From positions 24,951 to 88,950 of the forward strand of contig NZ_VOLC01000026.1 of the NCBI RefSeq assembly GCF_009797935.1: 64,000 nucleotides of DNA, read 5' to 3'. Both the position numbers and the translations under genes were made by a program. Numbering within the stretch: the first letter of the stretch is position 1; every line of letters begins with the position of its first letter. Positions 9,570 through 19,688 of the stretch are shown here, in pieces. The notes under the pieces were generated by a model, which was given only the letters and a program-made list of their open reading frames with translations, was not told the origin of the DNA and ran no database searches. Source of the DNA: Lunatibacter salilacus. Lineage in GTDB: Bacteria; Bacteroidota; Bacteroidia; Cytophagales; Cyclobacteriaceae.

Positions 9570-11864
9570 ATGAATATAACACCCACATCCAGAATAATTT
9601 GTTTTTTACTATTCCTGTTTGGAGCGACGGATACTTTCGGTCAAAATAACCTCTCCCTTACAGGTCAGGCCACGGTAAGTTCCAGCCAAAGCCAATCATC
9701 GCCAAGTGCTGCTATCGACGGTGACCCGAATACCTTTTGGTCCAGTGAAGCAGAAGACCGTAGTGCCTGGTTGACGGTACGCTTGCCCGGAGCGACTGAA
9801 CTGACTCGCATTTCAATTCAATTTGGACCAGAAAGAAAACCGAGTAGTAAATTCCACCTCCAGTATTTACTGAACGGAGAATGGAGAAATGTTGAGACAA
9901 TTGAAAATAACACGTCAGTAAGTGTAGCTATTGAATTAAAGAAGGAATTGTTGACAGACAGAATTAGACTGGCTGCAGCGGATCAGCAACCTATGCAGGT
10001 GATTGATTTTGGTTTGTATGGTCAGGTATATGTGGATACGGTAGATTTGGCAGCGAAACCTATTCTGGTTAACCAAAGTGGGTATAACCTCAATAGGCCA
10101 AAACGTTTCTCCGCGCCGGAAATAAAGGATCAAACCCCTTTTGTTATTTCAGAAGTTGGAAGCGAAAAGGTGCTGTACGAAGGAGTTATCCAAGGTGGAA
10201 AGGGAGACTTCTCCGGATTCAATCCTGCATCTAAGGCCGAATATGTAGTCAAGTCAGCCGGAGAGGAATCCTTTCCATTTCGGATAGGACCCAACTGGTT
10301 GGAAAGAGTATCCTACAGAGGAATGCTGGACTTTATGATTGGTGCCAGGCATTATGTGGGCAATGTGGATGATATCAGGCCTATATCCTTTGAATGGAGG
10401 GATGGGGATTTTTTCAACTGGGCTATGCAAAGCCTTGTGGCAATGTATCTTTCCAATCCGGAGGCCTATGAGCGCATGGAAGTGACATCAGCCTATGTTC
10501 CAAACGAATCTTTTCCAGAAAAATACAGGGGCTTTTGGGGTAACCTGGATGCCTATGGCCCTGAAACTCCCGATATCATACAACTGATTCATTGGGATGC
10601 GGATGTTAAAGTATCAAAAAAGCTGGATCATGAGATGCAAAAAGCGGAACTGGCTCATTTTCTATATGCCTGGCCTTTTCTAAAAAAATGGTTGCCTCGA
10701 CAAAATTTCGATGCTGTCTTTGCTTATGCCATCTCTGTTTGGGAAAAATCAGATGTTTCCAAGCATTCACTTTCCCAATATGACCTTAGTCCCGAACACA
10801 ATCTGTTAGCCCTAAAAACGCAATTGGGAACGACGAAAGGAGAGATGCCTCCCGGGTTTTCCGTTATCCCCAATTTGATGATGTATGAAGTCGCCATTCG
10901 GGAAGGAGCTCCTAATGCGGAAAAGTACTTTCAGGCGGCATATAATCAAATGGATTGGATGATTGAGAATTTGGACTGGCATGATCCCATGACTACTAAG
11001 GGGCAACGAATGTCAGAACACATCACCATGCGGGCATTTGCATTTTTCCATACGCAATATCCAGACCGTATGCCAGAAGGTTTAAAAGAAAAAGTGGATG
11101 AGTGGGCCAAAATTGCCATTTCCCGTTCAGACAATATGTGGGATTTCCGCAAATACGATGACGATGAATGGACACCTCCCGGTTGGAATGAGACAGGAAA
11201 TATATTGGGTTTTCCAGCTTCTGCCTTTGCCGCAATGACGGTATTGGAGGATTCAGAATTAAAGGAACAAATGGAGATTTTAGCGTGGTCCAATTTCGAA
11301 AATGCCTTTGGTAGAAATCCCACAGGCCGACATTTTTCCTATAAAGGTCCTGAGGAAGTAGAAGGGGTGGATTTGGGCTGGTATAGCCGGCATAAAGGGG
11401 GTATAGGACTTTTGGACGAATTGCCGTTTGTCTTTGATGGCTCCCCAAAATCCTTTCACTATCCCAACCATCCCGAGGCGGGTAACGTAGGCTGGACGGA
11501 AGGCTGGGTGCAGTTCAATACGGCTTATAATACCAGCATGGCGTATATGGCGAATTATTATACCGATATTTCTTTAACAAAGTCCGGAGACAACCAATTG
11601 CGTATCCAATTAGAAGCACCGTTAAACTTTAATCAAGAGACAGTGGACTCTGCGGATGTACAGCTTTGCAATGCAGACGGGACATGCATGCCTGTGAATT
11701 TGGTTGAAAACGACCCTTATTCTAAATTCCTGTCAGGGTCGTTGGAAATCGTTGGAAATGAAATTCGTAATAACGGCCAGGTAATTCGGCTTGAGAAAGG
11801 GGATATTCTTTCGGTTAGTTATGGGTATGGATATTTTATGAGGACGGCGGAATTGGTGTGGTAG
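9570..11864 (+). CDS. Secreted discoidin (F5/8 type C) + GH9-like protein
   Basis: A signal peptide (1-24) leads into an F5/8 type C carbohydrate-binding domain (about 25-155, with AIDGDPNTFWSSE). An Ig-like CelD_N domain (about 158-250, opening VNQSGY as in GH9 enzymes) and a large helical (alpha/alpha)6 domain (about 260-690) follow. The RNPTGRHFSY segment matches the GH9 region after the barrel. I do not see the canonical GH9 DAGD motif carrying nucleophile and base, nor the C-terminal NE acid; WVQFNTAYN sits where the latter would be. It may therefore use different residues or be a binding protein. It starts 13 bases after the FAD enzyme, so belongs to the same operon. Confidence 0.75.
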   Translation: MNITPTSRIICFLLFLFGATDTFGQNNLSLTGQATVSSSQSQSSPSAAIDGDPNTFWSSEAEDRSAWLTVRLPGATELTRISIQFGPERKPSSKFHLQYLLNGEWRNVETIENNTSVSVAIELKKELLTDRIRLAAADQQPMQVIDFGLYGQVYVDTVDLAAKPILVNQSGYNLNRPKRFSAPEIKDQTPFVISEVGSEKVLYEGVIQGGKGDFSGFNPASKAEYVVKSAGEESFPFRIGPNWLERVSYRGMLDFMIGARHYVGNVDDIRPISFEWRDGDFFNWAMQSLVAMYLSNPEAYERMEVTSAYVPNESFPEKYRGFWGNLDAYGPETPDIIQLIHWDADVKVSKKLDHEMQKAELAHFLYAWPFLKKWLPRQNFDAVFAYAISVWEKSDVSKHSLSQYDLSPEHNLLALKTQLGTTKGEMPPGFSVIPNLMMYEVAIREGAPNAEKYFQAAYNQMDWMIENLDWHDPMTTKGQRMSEHITMRAFAFFHTQYPDRMPEGLKEKVDEWAKIAISRSDNMWDFRKYDDDEWTPPGWNETGNILGFPASAFAAMTVLEDSELKEQMEILAWSNFENAFGRNPTGRHFSYKGPEEVEGVDLGWYSRHKGGIGLLDELPFVFDGSPKSFHYPNHPEAGNVGWTEGWVQFNTAYNTSMAYMANYYTDISLTKSGDNQLRIQLEAPLNFNQETVDSADVQLCNADGTCMPVNLVENDPYSKFLSGSLEIVGNEIRNNGQVIRLEKGDILSVSYGYGYFMRTAELVW

Positions 11865-11885
11865 TTTTTTAAAGGGAAATATGGT

Positions 11886-11943
11886 GGAAATCGGAGCGCA
11901 GCGTAGACCCTGAGGAACGTAGCGGTTCAGGGTATAGTAGAAA
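11886..11943. repeat. 58-base intergenic direct repeat, copy 1
   Basis: It matches 12078-12135 at 54 of 58 positions by eye. It contains GAGCGCAGCGTAGACCC and ends TTCAGGGTATAGTAGAAA. It lies wholly between genes and encodes nothing evident. Confidence 0.75.
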
Positions 11944-12077
11944 TATGGCCTAAGGCCGAAATAGGGAAATGATATTCATTGATATTAGGGTATAGATCCA
12001 ATTTTCAATTATTAATTTTGAAATACGGTAGAAATAAGGTTGAAATATGGCCTAGGGCCGAAATATTGGATACTTCT

Positions 12078-12135
12078 GGAAATCTGAGCGCAGCGTAGAC
12101 CCTTAGGAGCGTAGGGGTTCAGGGTATAGTAGAAA
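12078..12135. repeat. 58-base intergenic direct repeat, copy 2
   Basis: Second copy of the repeat at 11886-11943, 54 of 58 positions identical, 192 bases downstream in the same orientation. It is followed by a small CCTGACGGCAGTCAGG hairpin. Confidence 0.75.
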
Positions 12136-12280
12136 CCTTCCTGACGGCAGTCAGGTATCCATGAATATCAATTACAAATATTTCAATCGTAGGTTTTATT
12201 TCCACCATATTTCAGCCGTAGGCTATATTTCCATTTTATTTCGGCCGTAGGCCATACCTGCCGAAATATTGGGAATTCTT

Positions 12281-12313
12281 TTTGGAAAACGTTATCTTGT
12301 TTAGATTACTTTG
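12281..12313 (+). promoter_or_regulatory. Candidate Bacteroidota promoter for the gene at 12356
   Basis: TTTG at 12281-12284 and TTACTTTG at 12306-12313 are 21 bases apart, close to the TTTG / TAnnTTTG pattern of the Bacteroidota housekeeping sigma factor (one mismatch in the -7 box). It lies 42 bases before the start codon. Confidence 0.4.
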
Positions 12314-12355
12314 CAATAACTATAAAATTAGAAAAACCCTCCAAAATAACCCGTT

Positions 12356-14263
12356 ATGAATCGTTTTTTTACTGTAGGAATGATGTTTGGGCTCCTGTTT
12401 ATTTCCGGAACCTGCTATTCTCAATCTCAAGTTAAAAGAGAAAGTGCCATCCCGTACCATTCCCCGGGCACCCCTCCGGAATGGGCCTTGTTACAGCGTC
12501 AGTTGATGAATGCACTTTACCCTGCCGCCATGGAATTTGTGGACAAATATACGAATCAGGACGGCACCATTATTTGGAGGGAGGAATGGCCCGGTATGGA
12601 CGGTTCCGATGACGGATATGAGAGTTTCTATAATTTTCCCCTGTACTATGCCCTGGGAGGTCCTGAGGAAATAGACAAACTTTCCCGGATACTTTGGGAG
12701 GGGGTAACCCAGCAGTTTACCGGTTATGGGCAGATAGTGGATGAGTTTGACGCCGGCTACGACTGGATGCACCATGGGGAATCCTATACCAATTTTTATT
12801 TTTTCGGTTTGGCCGACCCCACGGACAAAAAAATGCGGGAGCGGGCCATCCGTTTTGCCAAGCTCTATTTTGACGACGGTACAGAAAATTCAAACTATGA
12901 CAGCAAACTGCATCTTATCCGCTCACCGCTTAACGGCAGTCTAGGACCCCGTATGGTCAATACCGCCGAGGATTGGGTCACTCATAGACCTATTTTGGCC
13001 AACTACCCCTTGCCCTATGATGATATTCCGAATGTGACCTCCGGAAAAGCTTGGAATGAAGATGATAAGTTTGAATACATCTTGGAAGCCCTTAATGAGC
13101 GTATGATGAAGGGCGATGTGCCGCTAAACCTCGCTTCCACGAGTATGATGCTGAATGCCTATATGTACACACAGGATGAAGCGTACAAAACTTGGGTACT
13201 GGACTATGTGAATGCCTGGATACAGCGGACAGAACAGAATGGTGGCATTATTCCGGATAACGTCGGCTTAAGCGGCGAAATCGGAGAGCATATGAATGGT
13301 AATTGGTGGGGTGGTTATTACGGGTGGAAATGGCCACATGGCATGAGAAACAAAATGGAAGCAACCACCATAGGTGCTTCGAACGCCTATTTGATTAGCG
13401 GTGATTCCTCGTATCTAAAGCTTCCTTACAGTGTGATAGACGCCGTAACCCGGGAAGGAAAAACCGAAAACGGAAGATTTGTGGTTCCTTATCGGTACGA
13501 TCAGCGGGGCTGGTATGATTTCAGACCCATGCAGGCTTTTTATCCAACCCATCTTTGGTATATGTCCCGCAATCCAAGTGATTGGGAGCGGGTAAAAACC
13601 TTGGTAGATCCGGCAGAATGGTCCAGCCTAAGGTATTCCAAAGGAAAGGGAGAGGAGCGAAATACAGCTACTTGGCTGGGATATATGGACGGTGCCGCAC
13701 CCGACTATCCCGTTCAAATCCTTCGGGCTACCTACAAGGAGATGCAGGATAGGCTCAAAATGATTCGAGAGGATACGTCCACTCCGGACCATCAGGATGT
13801 TCACCATTGGCTTAACCGCAACCCGGTTATTTTGGAAGGATTGGTACAAACCATGTTGGGAGCTCCAAACCATATCTATCATGGCGGGTTGTTGAATACC
13901 AGTTTACGTTATTTTGATGCGGAAAAGCAACGGCCCGGATTACCCGAAGATATGGCAGCGTTGGTTCAGAAAATTAATCCGGGAGGGGTTACGGTGACGC
14001 TGGTCAATCTGCATCCAACTGAGACAAAAAGCGTGATCGTTCAGGGTGGTATGTTTGGCGAGCATCGTATCAACCGCGTAAAGCAGGTTATCGTCTATCC
14101 GTACCAGTTTGATTCCATTGACCACAAATTCTTTGAAGCGGAAATCAGCCCTGGTTCGGTGGTGCAACTGGAGATTGAGATGGACCGTTTTCAGAATGCG
14201 CCATCCTACGCTTTCCCCTGGCATAGTGAAACGATACCCATTCAGGAAAGATCCTATGACTGA
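12356..14263 (+). CDS. Conserved secreted protein, function not recognised
   Basis: A signal peptide (about 1-22) is followed by about 610 residues rich in Trp, Tyr, Asp and Gly with long helices, which suggests an (alpha/alpha)6 toroid of the kind used by glycosidases and lyases, but I cannot name the family or its catalytic residues. Notable segments are DAGYDWMHHGESYTNFYF (near residue 133) and GNWWGGYYGWKWPHG (near 318), both plausible carbohydrate-binding surfaces. The C-terminal 100 residues look like a beta-sandwich. It has its own candidate promoter behind the repeat region and is followed 39 bases later by a CBM9-like/PKD protein, so these two probably form a unit. Likely a periplasmic or surface glycan-active enzyme. 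Confidence 0.7.
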   Translation: MNRFFTVGMMFGLLFISGTCYSQSQVKRESAIPYHSPGTPPEWALLQRQLMNALYPAAMEFVDKYTNQDGTIIWREEWPGMDGSDDGYESFYNFPLYYALGGPEEIDKLSRILWEGVTQQFTGYGQIVDEFDAGYDWMHHGESYTNFYFFGLADPTDKKMRERAIRFAKLYFDDGTENSNYDSKLHLIRSPLNGSLGPRMVNTAEDWVTHRPILANYPLPYDDIPNVTSGKAWNEDDKFEYILEALNERMMKGDVPLNLASTSMMLNAYMYTQDEAYKTWVLDYVNAWIQRTEQNGGIIPDNVGLSGEIGEHMNGNWWGGYYGWKWPHGMRNKMEATTIGASNAYLISGDSSYLKLPYSVIDAVTREGKTENGRFVVPYRYDQRGWYDFRPMQAFYPTHLWYMSRNPSDWERVKTLVDPAEWSSLRYSKGKGEERNTATWLGYMDGAAPDYPVQILRATYKEMQDRLKMIREDTSTPDHQDVHHWLNRNPVILEGLVQTMLGAPNHIYHGGLLNTSLRYFDAEKQRPGLPEDMAALVQKINPGGVTVTLVNLHPTETKSVIVQGGMFGEHRINRVKQVIVYPYQFDSIDHKFFEAEISPGSVVQLEIEMDRFQNAPSYAFPWHSETIPIQERSYD

Positions 14264-14302
14264 TGGCAACCTGAAAATTTAGCTTTAAAATATTGAGTCC
14301 GT

Positions 14303-15436
14303 ATGCACAATTATCTAAAAATAGTCTTCATTTTACTGCTTTTGACACAAATTGTCTCCGTGTTTGGTCAAAATACTGGAATCGAATTTGCCACTGCACG
14401 CAACGGTAAAATATTCCAAATCTTTCAGTTTCCCCATGACCAAATGCCCCGAATCGATGGGGATAAGTCAGATTGGAACATGGTTCCAGAATCCTATGTA
14501 TACGGTACAGAGTTACTCAAAGACACCGAAGATGGGCATGGTACCGATATAGACCCTCTAGATCTGGATGTCCGGGTAACTGTAGGCTGGGTCAAGGGGT
14601 TAAACAGGCTTTATTTTTTGTATGAAGCATATGACGACTTTTGGGATTTTGAGCGGTTCAATCCAACGGGTTACCTCAATGATATATTTGAAATAGTGGT
14701 GGATGGGAATATGTCCGGTGGGCCGTTTATTTATAATCCGCTAATTCCTGACGCCAGAAAATGGGGCGATCATCCTGCCCATATTTTCAATCACCTATCA
14801 TTTAGCGGCTATCATGCGCAAAATTACCATATTTATACGCCTCCAGCCCATAATTCTTGGGTATTGGTGTGGGGCTCGCAGCCTTGGGTGGCTGAGTTTC
14901 CACATGCGAATTATGCGTATGATTACGATTTTAATCATGGTGAAAGCGGTAAACTTACCTTGGAGTTTTGGATTACTCCCTTTGACCATGCACCATTTGA
15001 GGGACCGGAGTATGCGGTTGAAAGTAAATTGGAGGAAAACGGCATGATCGGGCTAAGCTGGTCCATATTGGATTTTGACGGCGACAAACGGGATGGTCAC
15101 ATCAATTTGTCCCACGATACCCGCATGGTGATGGACGCATCTTACCTTTGTGCGTTCAAACTGATGCCGTTGGAAGGCCAATTTTTAGAAAAGATTAAAT
15201 CGGAATGGTCCTTTAGCTTGGTAAAAAGCGTCCCGAGAACAGTTGCCTTTCAGGATCAATCTATAGGTGAAATCACTTCTTGGCACTGGGATTTTGGCGA
15301 TGGGGGTACTTCCACCGAGCAGCACCCTATATATCACTATCCGAATACGGGCGTACATTACAATGTAACGTTAGAAGTAAGCGGTCCTGACGGGACATCC
15401 AAAAAGACCCGTTTTTGGGAGGTAATTGTTCCTTAG
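14303..15436 (+). CDS. Secreted CBM9/DOMON-like protein with C-terminal PKD domain
   Basis: A signal peptide (1-23) precedes a beta-sandwich of the CBM9/DOMON type (about 40-275). The [11 protein letters not shown] opening and [14 protein letters not shown] strand are characteristic of this fold, which binds sugar ends or haem. The last 90 residues are a PKD domain ([17 protein letters not shown], then the YHY/VTLEV strands). No catalytic residues are evident, so I take it as a binding or scaffolding protein. It follows the unknown secreted protein by 39 bases and converges with iolG, only 7 bases separating the two stop codons. Confidence 0.75.
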   Translation: MHNYLKIVFILLLLTQIVSVFGQNTGIEFATARNGKIFQIFQFPHDQMPRIDGDKSDWNMVPESYVYGTELLKDTEDGHGTDIDPLDLDVRVTVGWVKGLNRLYFLYEAYDDFWDFERFNPTGYLNDIFEIVVDGNMSGGPFIYNPLIPDARKWGDHPAHIFNHLSFSGYHAQNYHIYTPPAHNSWVLVWGSQPWVAEFPHANYAYDYDFNHGESGKLTLEFWITPFDHAPFEGPEYAVESKLEENGMIGLSWSILDFDGDKRDGHINLSHDTRMVMDASYLCAFKLMPLEGQFLEKIKSEWSFSLVKSVPRTVAFQDQSIGEITSWHWDFGDGGTSTEQHPIYHYPNTGVHYNVTLEVSGPDGTSKKTRFWEVIVP

Positions 15437-15443
15437 GGATTTC

Positions 15444-16433
15444 CTAAAGCATAATAGGCCTATTTTCCTGAATGGACTTATGGGCGGCGGCAGCGATTTC
15501 CATAGCTTTCAGCCCGTCATCTCCGGTGGCCGGCATTCTTTCATTGTTCTGCAAAGCATCAAAAAACGCCTTTAATTCCAGCCTATAGGATTCGGCGTAC
15601 CGGTCCATAAAAAAACCCAAGTTTCTCGCATGCAGTGTTCCTTCATTTCCGGAAAAGCTGTTGGTGGTCTTTAGCGGGTTTTCCGTTCGGATCATTCCCT
15701 TCGACCCAAATACTTCCAGCCGCTGATCATAGCCGTAAGCAGCTTCCCGGCAGTTTTCTATCAGGGCGGTTGCTCCATTTTCAAATGTTAGCATAACCGT
15801 AGCAAAATCGATATCCCCGGCTTTCGCAATAGCCGGACTTACCACGCTGCTACCTTGGGCAAAGACTTGAGTTACCTCACAGTCCATTTGGAATCGAGCC
15901 ATATCAAAATCATGGATGGTCATATCCATCAGCATTCCTCCGGACTTTTTGATGTAGCTGATAGGAGGAGGGCCGGGATCCCTGCTGATGATATGGAGAG
16001 AGCGTATATCCCCAATCATGCCAGATTGTATGCGCTGCCTGACATCCGCAAAGTTTGGATCAAATCGCTGATTAAAGGCCAGCATAAGTGGGACACGATA
16101 CTCCTTTACGATGTCAAGGGTTCTGCGAACCCTATCCAAGGATAGATCCAGGGGCTTTTCACAAAATATTGCCTTTCCAGCCCGGGCTGCGGCTTCCACA
16201 TATTCCGCATGACTGTCGGTGGCTGAACAAATCAAAACGGCATCTATGTCCGGATTTTCCAAGATCTCTCGTGCATCCGCACTGGCAGATGTGACTCCCA
16301 ATGATCGCGCAAATTCTTGACCGCCTAAGGAAGGATTCATCACTGCGGTTACGTTAACCTGCCTAAAATGGCTTAAACAGTTGATGAGATGTATTTTACC
16401 GATTCTTCCGATTCCTATGATACCGATGTTCAT
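15444..16433 (-). CDS. iolG: Inositol 2-dehydrogenase (Gfo/Idh/MocA family)
   Basis: A 329-residue NAD(P)-dependent dehydrogenase. The Rossmann loop GIGRIG is at 7-12, the EKP motif at 92-94, and the GGMLMDMTIHDFDMARF signature at 165-181 supplies D170 and H174. With K93 these match the catalytic Lys-Asp-His set of IolG (K97, D172, H176 in the Bacillus enzyme). Length and the two-domain layout are normal. The reaction is oxidation of myo-inositol (or scyllo-inositol or a related sugar) to the ketone. It is on the opposite strand to its neighbours and diverges from the cytochrome/DUF1549 gene across 121 bases, which would allow shared control. Other inositol-pathway genes are not in the window, so the true substrate may be another cyclitol or hexose. 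Confidence 0.85.
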   Translation of the reverse strand: MNIGIIGIGRIGKIHLINCLSHFRQVNVTAVMNPSLGGQEFARSLGVTSASADAREILENPDIDAVLICSATDSHAEYVEAAARAGKAIFCEKPLDLSLDRVRRTLDIVKEYRVPLMLAFNQRFDPNFADVRQRIQSGMIGDIRSLHIISRDPGPPPISYIKKSGGMLMDMTIHDFDMARFQMDCEVTQVFAQGSSVVSPAIAKAGDIDFATVMLTFENGATALIENCREAAYGYDQRLEVFGSKGMIRTENPLKTTNSFSGNEGTLHARNLGFFMDRYAESYRLELKAFFDALQNNERMPATGDDGLKAMEIAAAAHKSIQENRPIML

Positions 16434-16554
16434 AATTCCGAGTAAATTTTGCTTAAAATTAATTTTTATTTCTTCATTTAAATAAAAGATGTGGACTTTT
16501 GGTTGATAAAACCCTAAATTGACAAATTATCAATAGGCCTATCAGACTATTTCT

Positions 16555-19500
16555 ATGCCTCGTTTTTACGCTTTCCTAAATCAAATGTTCCAACATTTCG
16601 GTGTCTATTGGGTAACCGGGCTATTGGTTTTTGCCATTTTAGTGGCATGTAACCGGAAACAAGACCATAAGCAGCTTACTGATATCCCCGAAAACGTTGA
16701 TTTCAATTTTCATATCAAACCAATTTTGGTTCAAAAGTGCTATCTCTGCCATGGCCCGGACCCCAGCAGCAGGGAAGCGGATTTAAGGTTGGATATTTTT
16801 GAAGGCGCTACCGCAAAATTGGAAAGTGGAAATACGGCTATTGTACCGGGTAAGCCGGGCAGGAGTGAATTGCTGAAAAGAATTGGACATTCGGATGCAG
16901 AAATGCGTATGCCGCCAGCAGAGATGAACCAAGAGCTCACGGCAAGAGAAATAGCATTACTGAGACAATGGATAGCGGATGGAGCCGTATATGAGCCGCA
17001 TTGGGCCTTTGTTCCCCCCAAAAAAAATCAAGACGATAACCCATTATTTGAATCTCCATCTGAGGCAATTGATGCGCTTATTTCGAGAAAAATGGATGAA
17101 AATGGGTTAATCGCTTCGCAAAAAGCTAGCAAAGAAACGCTTCTTCGCCGCTTATCCTACGTCCTTACCGGGTTGCCACCGACTCAGGAAGAACTGAAAG
17201 CTTTCTTGGAAGATGATGGGATAGAAGCCTATGAACGCCAAGTCGATGAATATTTGGAATCCAAAGCTTTCGGGGAACGCTGGGCGAGGCATTGGATGGA
17301 TGTGGTCCGTTATGCTGAAACCAAAGGACACGAATTTGACTATGTTATTCAGGGGGCTTGGCGTTATCGGGATTACCTGATTAGGGCGTTTAACGAAGAT
17401 ATTCCTTATAATCAGCTAGTGCAGGAACAATTGGCTGGGGATCTGGTGGAGCGTCCTAGAGTCCATCCCATAGATAGGACAAATGAATCCATTTTGGGAA
17501 CAATGTTTTATGCGCTGGGAGAAGGGACCCACAGTCCGGTAGACACCCGTAAAGATGAATCTGACCGCATTGACAACATGATTGACGTTACGACTAAGGC
17601 GTTTCAGGCCCTAACCGTAGCTTGTGCCAAATGCCACGACCATAAATTTGACCCCATCCCCACAGCTGACTACTACGGGCTTTACGGCATTATGGAAAGC
17701 ACCCGTTTTTCCCCCGTTCCAACGACATCCCCTTTACTGGTGGAGCAAACCATTGAAGAGGCTGAGCGGCTGCAGGCCTTTATTCGAAAGGAATTTGCCA
17801 AAAATTTGAAGGTGGATACGCAGGAGCAAAAGATGCCTGTACAGCTCACTTCTTTGATGTCTGACGTGAATGAAAGCTTAACTATTCGGGTGTTGGGCGA
17901 TTTTAGGGGGCAGGATTTTTCAGGCTGGAAAAGTGATGGTAGAGCTTTTGGACCTAAAACAACTTTGGGGAGGCCGATTTTCCATTCGGATAAAAAACGC
18001 CTGTCTAAACTGGATGAAGGAAAAGCTTCTAGTAGGTATTACAGCACCGGGATTTTTGGGGCGTTGCGTTCTCCGAATTTTGTTGTAGACCAGGATTACA
18101 TTGGTGTTCGTGCAAAGGGAAAAAACGGCACAATTCGAATAGTGATGGATAATTTTCAATTGATCCAATACCCCATATATGGAGGGATGAGTCAGACGGT
18201 ACAGACAGAAGAATGGGAAAACCTAGTATTTGATATAGGTCAGTGGAAAGGACACAAAGCTTACATTGAGGTGTTGCCAGGTGCATATAAACAACACCGC
18301 TACGTGCAGCAGGAGGAGGATTATGTGGAGGTCGAATATGCCATCTCTTTTGACAATGAATGGCAAGAACCTACACTAAACCCATCAGAGACTAATTTGG
18401 AGTTGCGGGAAATAATTGGGAATTGGGAATCCCATCAGTCCGATCCAGTTGAAATAGCCTATCTTAACAAGTTTCTTTCAGAAAATCAATCAGTAGAATT
18501 AAAAGTTACCCAAAGAGAGGCAGTTGACAAATGGGAAATGTTGACGAACCAAGTCAAAGATTCTGTCTATTTCAGTGGCATTTCCGAGGGGTTCAAAATT
18601 GAAAGCCCGGTCTTTGTCCGTGGAAGCCATTTGGACTTATCTCCAGATTTGGTTCCCAGGGCGTTTTTGCCTGGAATTACTAAAAGCACCCCTGTAATTG
18701 AGAGCCCTGGTAGTGGGCGGATGGAAATGGTTCAGGCAATATTATCGCCCGAAAATCCACTTACCTCCCGGGTTATGGTTAACCGGATTTGGCATCATCT
18801 CTTTGGAAGAGGAATTGTGGAGACGGTAGATAATTTTGGATTGCAGGGAAAATTACCCACACATCCGGAGTTACTGGACTTTCTTGCAATTAGTTTTCAG
18901 GAAAATGGATGGTCAGTAAAGCAGCTGATTCGGTCAATAGTACTAACGGAGACCTTTCAACGGGCTACTTTTGCGGACCGATCAGTTCAGGAAAAAGACC
19001 CGGAGAATCTTTATCTGGCAAGATACCCAGTTCGGAGATTAGAAGCTGAGGCCATTCGGGATGCTATGCTGCAGGCGGCCGGAAACTTGGATACGGCTTC
19101 GTTTGGTCCTCCCGTAAAAGTTCATTTAACCAGTTTTATGCAAGGTAGGGGAAGGCCTGGCGATTCCGGACCCTTGGATGGAGACAGAAGAAGGAGCGTT
19201 TATATAGAAGTAAGGCGCAATTTTCTTAGCCACCTGCTTCAAACCTTTGATTTTCCTACTCCCTTCAGCGCTTTCGGGAGGCGGGACGTAACGAATGTAC
19301 CCGCCCAATCCCTGATGTTGATGAATGATCCTTTTGTGACCCATCAAGCGGAAATAATGGCAAGGAACCTTATGGAATTTCCCGACGTGGATTATGAAAG
19401 CAGGATTCACCGCATTTACCAACGGTTATTTACCAGAAATCCCACTGCAGAGGAAATGTCTTCGGCAGTGGATTTTATCGGTCAGTGGAATGTAGAAGCT

Positions 19501-19596
19501 AGGCTATCCAATCAGGAAATCATGGCCAATGAAGCTTTGTGGAAAGAGTATTGCCATGCCCTGTTTAATGTAAAAGAATTTATTTACCTGATGTAA
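16555..19596 (+). CDS. PSCyt1-DUF1549-DUF1553 (PSD1) lipoprotein with haem c site
   Basis: The N-terminal hydrophobic segment ends in LVAC with C32 as the likely lipidated cysteine. A planctomycete-type cytochrome domain follows, with haem motif C62-Y-L-C65-H66 and a later RMPP segment that could supply the axial Met. DUF1549 (about 165-380), a middle beta region (about 440-560) and DUF1553 (about 720-1000, with NVPAQSLMLMNDP) complete the usual order for this family, and the length is typical. The family is common in Planctomycetes and some Bacteroidota, next to DUF1501 genes as here, in glycan-degrading loci. The reaction is unknown; electron transfer during extracellular glycan breakdown is the usual suggestion. 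Confidence 0.88.
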   Translation: MPRFYAFLNQMFQHFGVYWVTGLLVFAILVACNRKQDHKQLTDIPENVDFNFHIKPILVQKCYLCHGPDPSSREADLRLDIFEGATAKLESGNTAIVPGKPGRSELLKRIGHSDAEMRMPPAEMNQELTAREIALLRQWIADGAVYEPHWAFVPPKKNQDDNPLFESPSEAIDALISRKMDENGLIASQKASKETLLRRLSYVLTGLPPTQEELKAFLEDDGIEAYERQVDEYLESKAFGERWARHWMDVVRYAETKGHEFDYVIQGAWRYRDYLIRAFNEDIPYNQLVQEQLAGDLVERPRVHPIDRTNESILGTMFYALGEGTHSPVDTRKDESDRIDNMIDVTTKAFQALTVACAKCHDHKFDPIPTADYYGLYGIMESTRFSPVPTTSPLLVEQTIEEAERLQAFIRKEFAKNLKVDTQEQKMPVQLTSLMSDVNESLTIRVLGDFRGQDFSGWKSDGRAFGPKTTLGRPIFHSDKKRLSKLDEGKASSRYYSTGIFGALRSPNFVVDQDYIGVRAKGKNGTIRIVMDNFQLIQYPIYGGMSQTVQTEEWENLVFDIGQWKGHKAYIEVLPGAYKQHRYVQQEEDYVEVEYAISFDNEWQEPTLNPSETNLELREIIGNWESHQSDPVEIAYLNKFLSENQSVELKVTQREAVDKWEMLTNQVKDSVYFSGISEGFKIESPVFVRGSHLDLSPDLVPRAFLPGITKSTPVIESPGSGRMEMVQAILSPENPLTSRVMVNRIWHHLFGRGIVETVDNFGLQGKLPTHPELLDFLAISFQENGWSVKQLIRSIVLTETFQRATFADRSVQEKDPENLYLARYPVRRLEAEAIRDAMLQAAGNLDTASFGPPVKVHLTSFMQGRGRPGDSGPLDGDRRRSVYIEVRRNFLSHLLQTFDFPTPFSAFGRRDVTNVPAQSLMLMNDPFVTHQAEIMARNLMEFPDVDYESRIHRIYQRLFTRNPTAEEMSSAVDFIGQWNVEARLSNQEIMANEALWKEYCHALFNVKEFIYLM

Positions 19597-19688
19597 TGCC
19601 TTGAAATCGAGCATGACGGGAACATCACACAGTGGGATGATTATCATGGCGAGATTCCATATGGCCGCTTAAAAACAATTATAAACAT

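Larger units (their letters stand above)
11865..12355. other. Intergenic region filled with repeats
   Basis: No gene is seen. It holds two copies of a 58-base repeat, four short palindromes built on GGCC-TA-GGCC or its variants (near 11948, 12049, 12213 and 12243), and repeated GAAATA / TATTTC stretches pointing in both directions. A likely promoter for the next gene is at its right end. The same kind of palindrome recurs near 31.07 kb, so this is a dispersed intergenic repeat family. Confidence 0.7.

Noticed and set aside
15444..16433. iolG as part of a full inositol-catabolic operon
   Set aside because: No iolB, iolC, iolD or iolE is present in the window, and the gene is alone on its strand.
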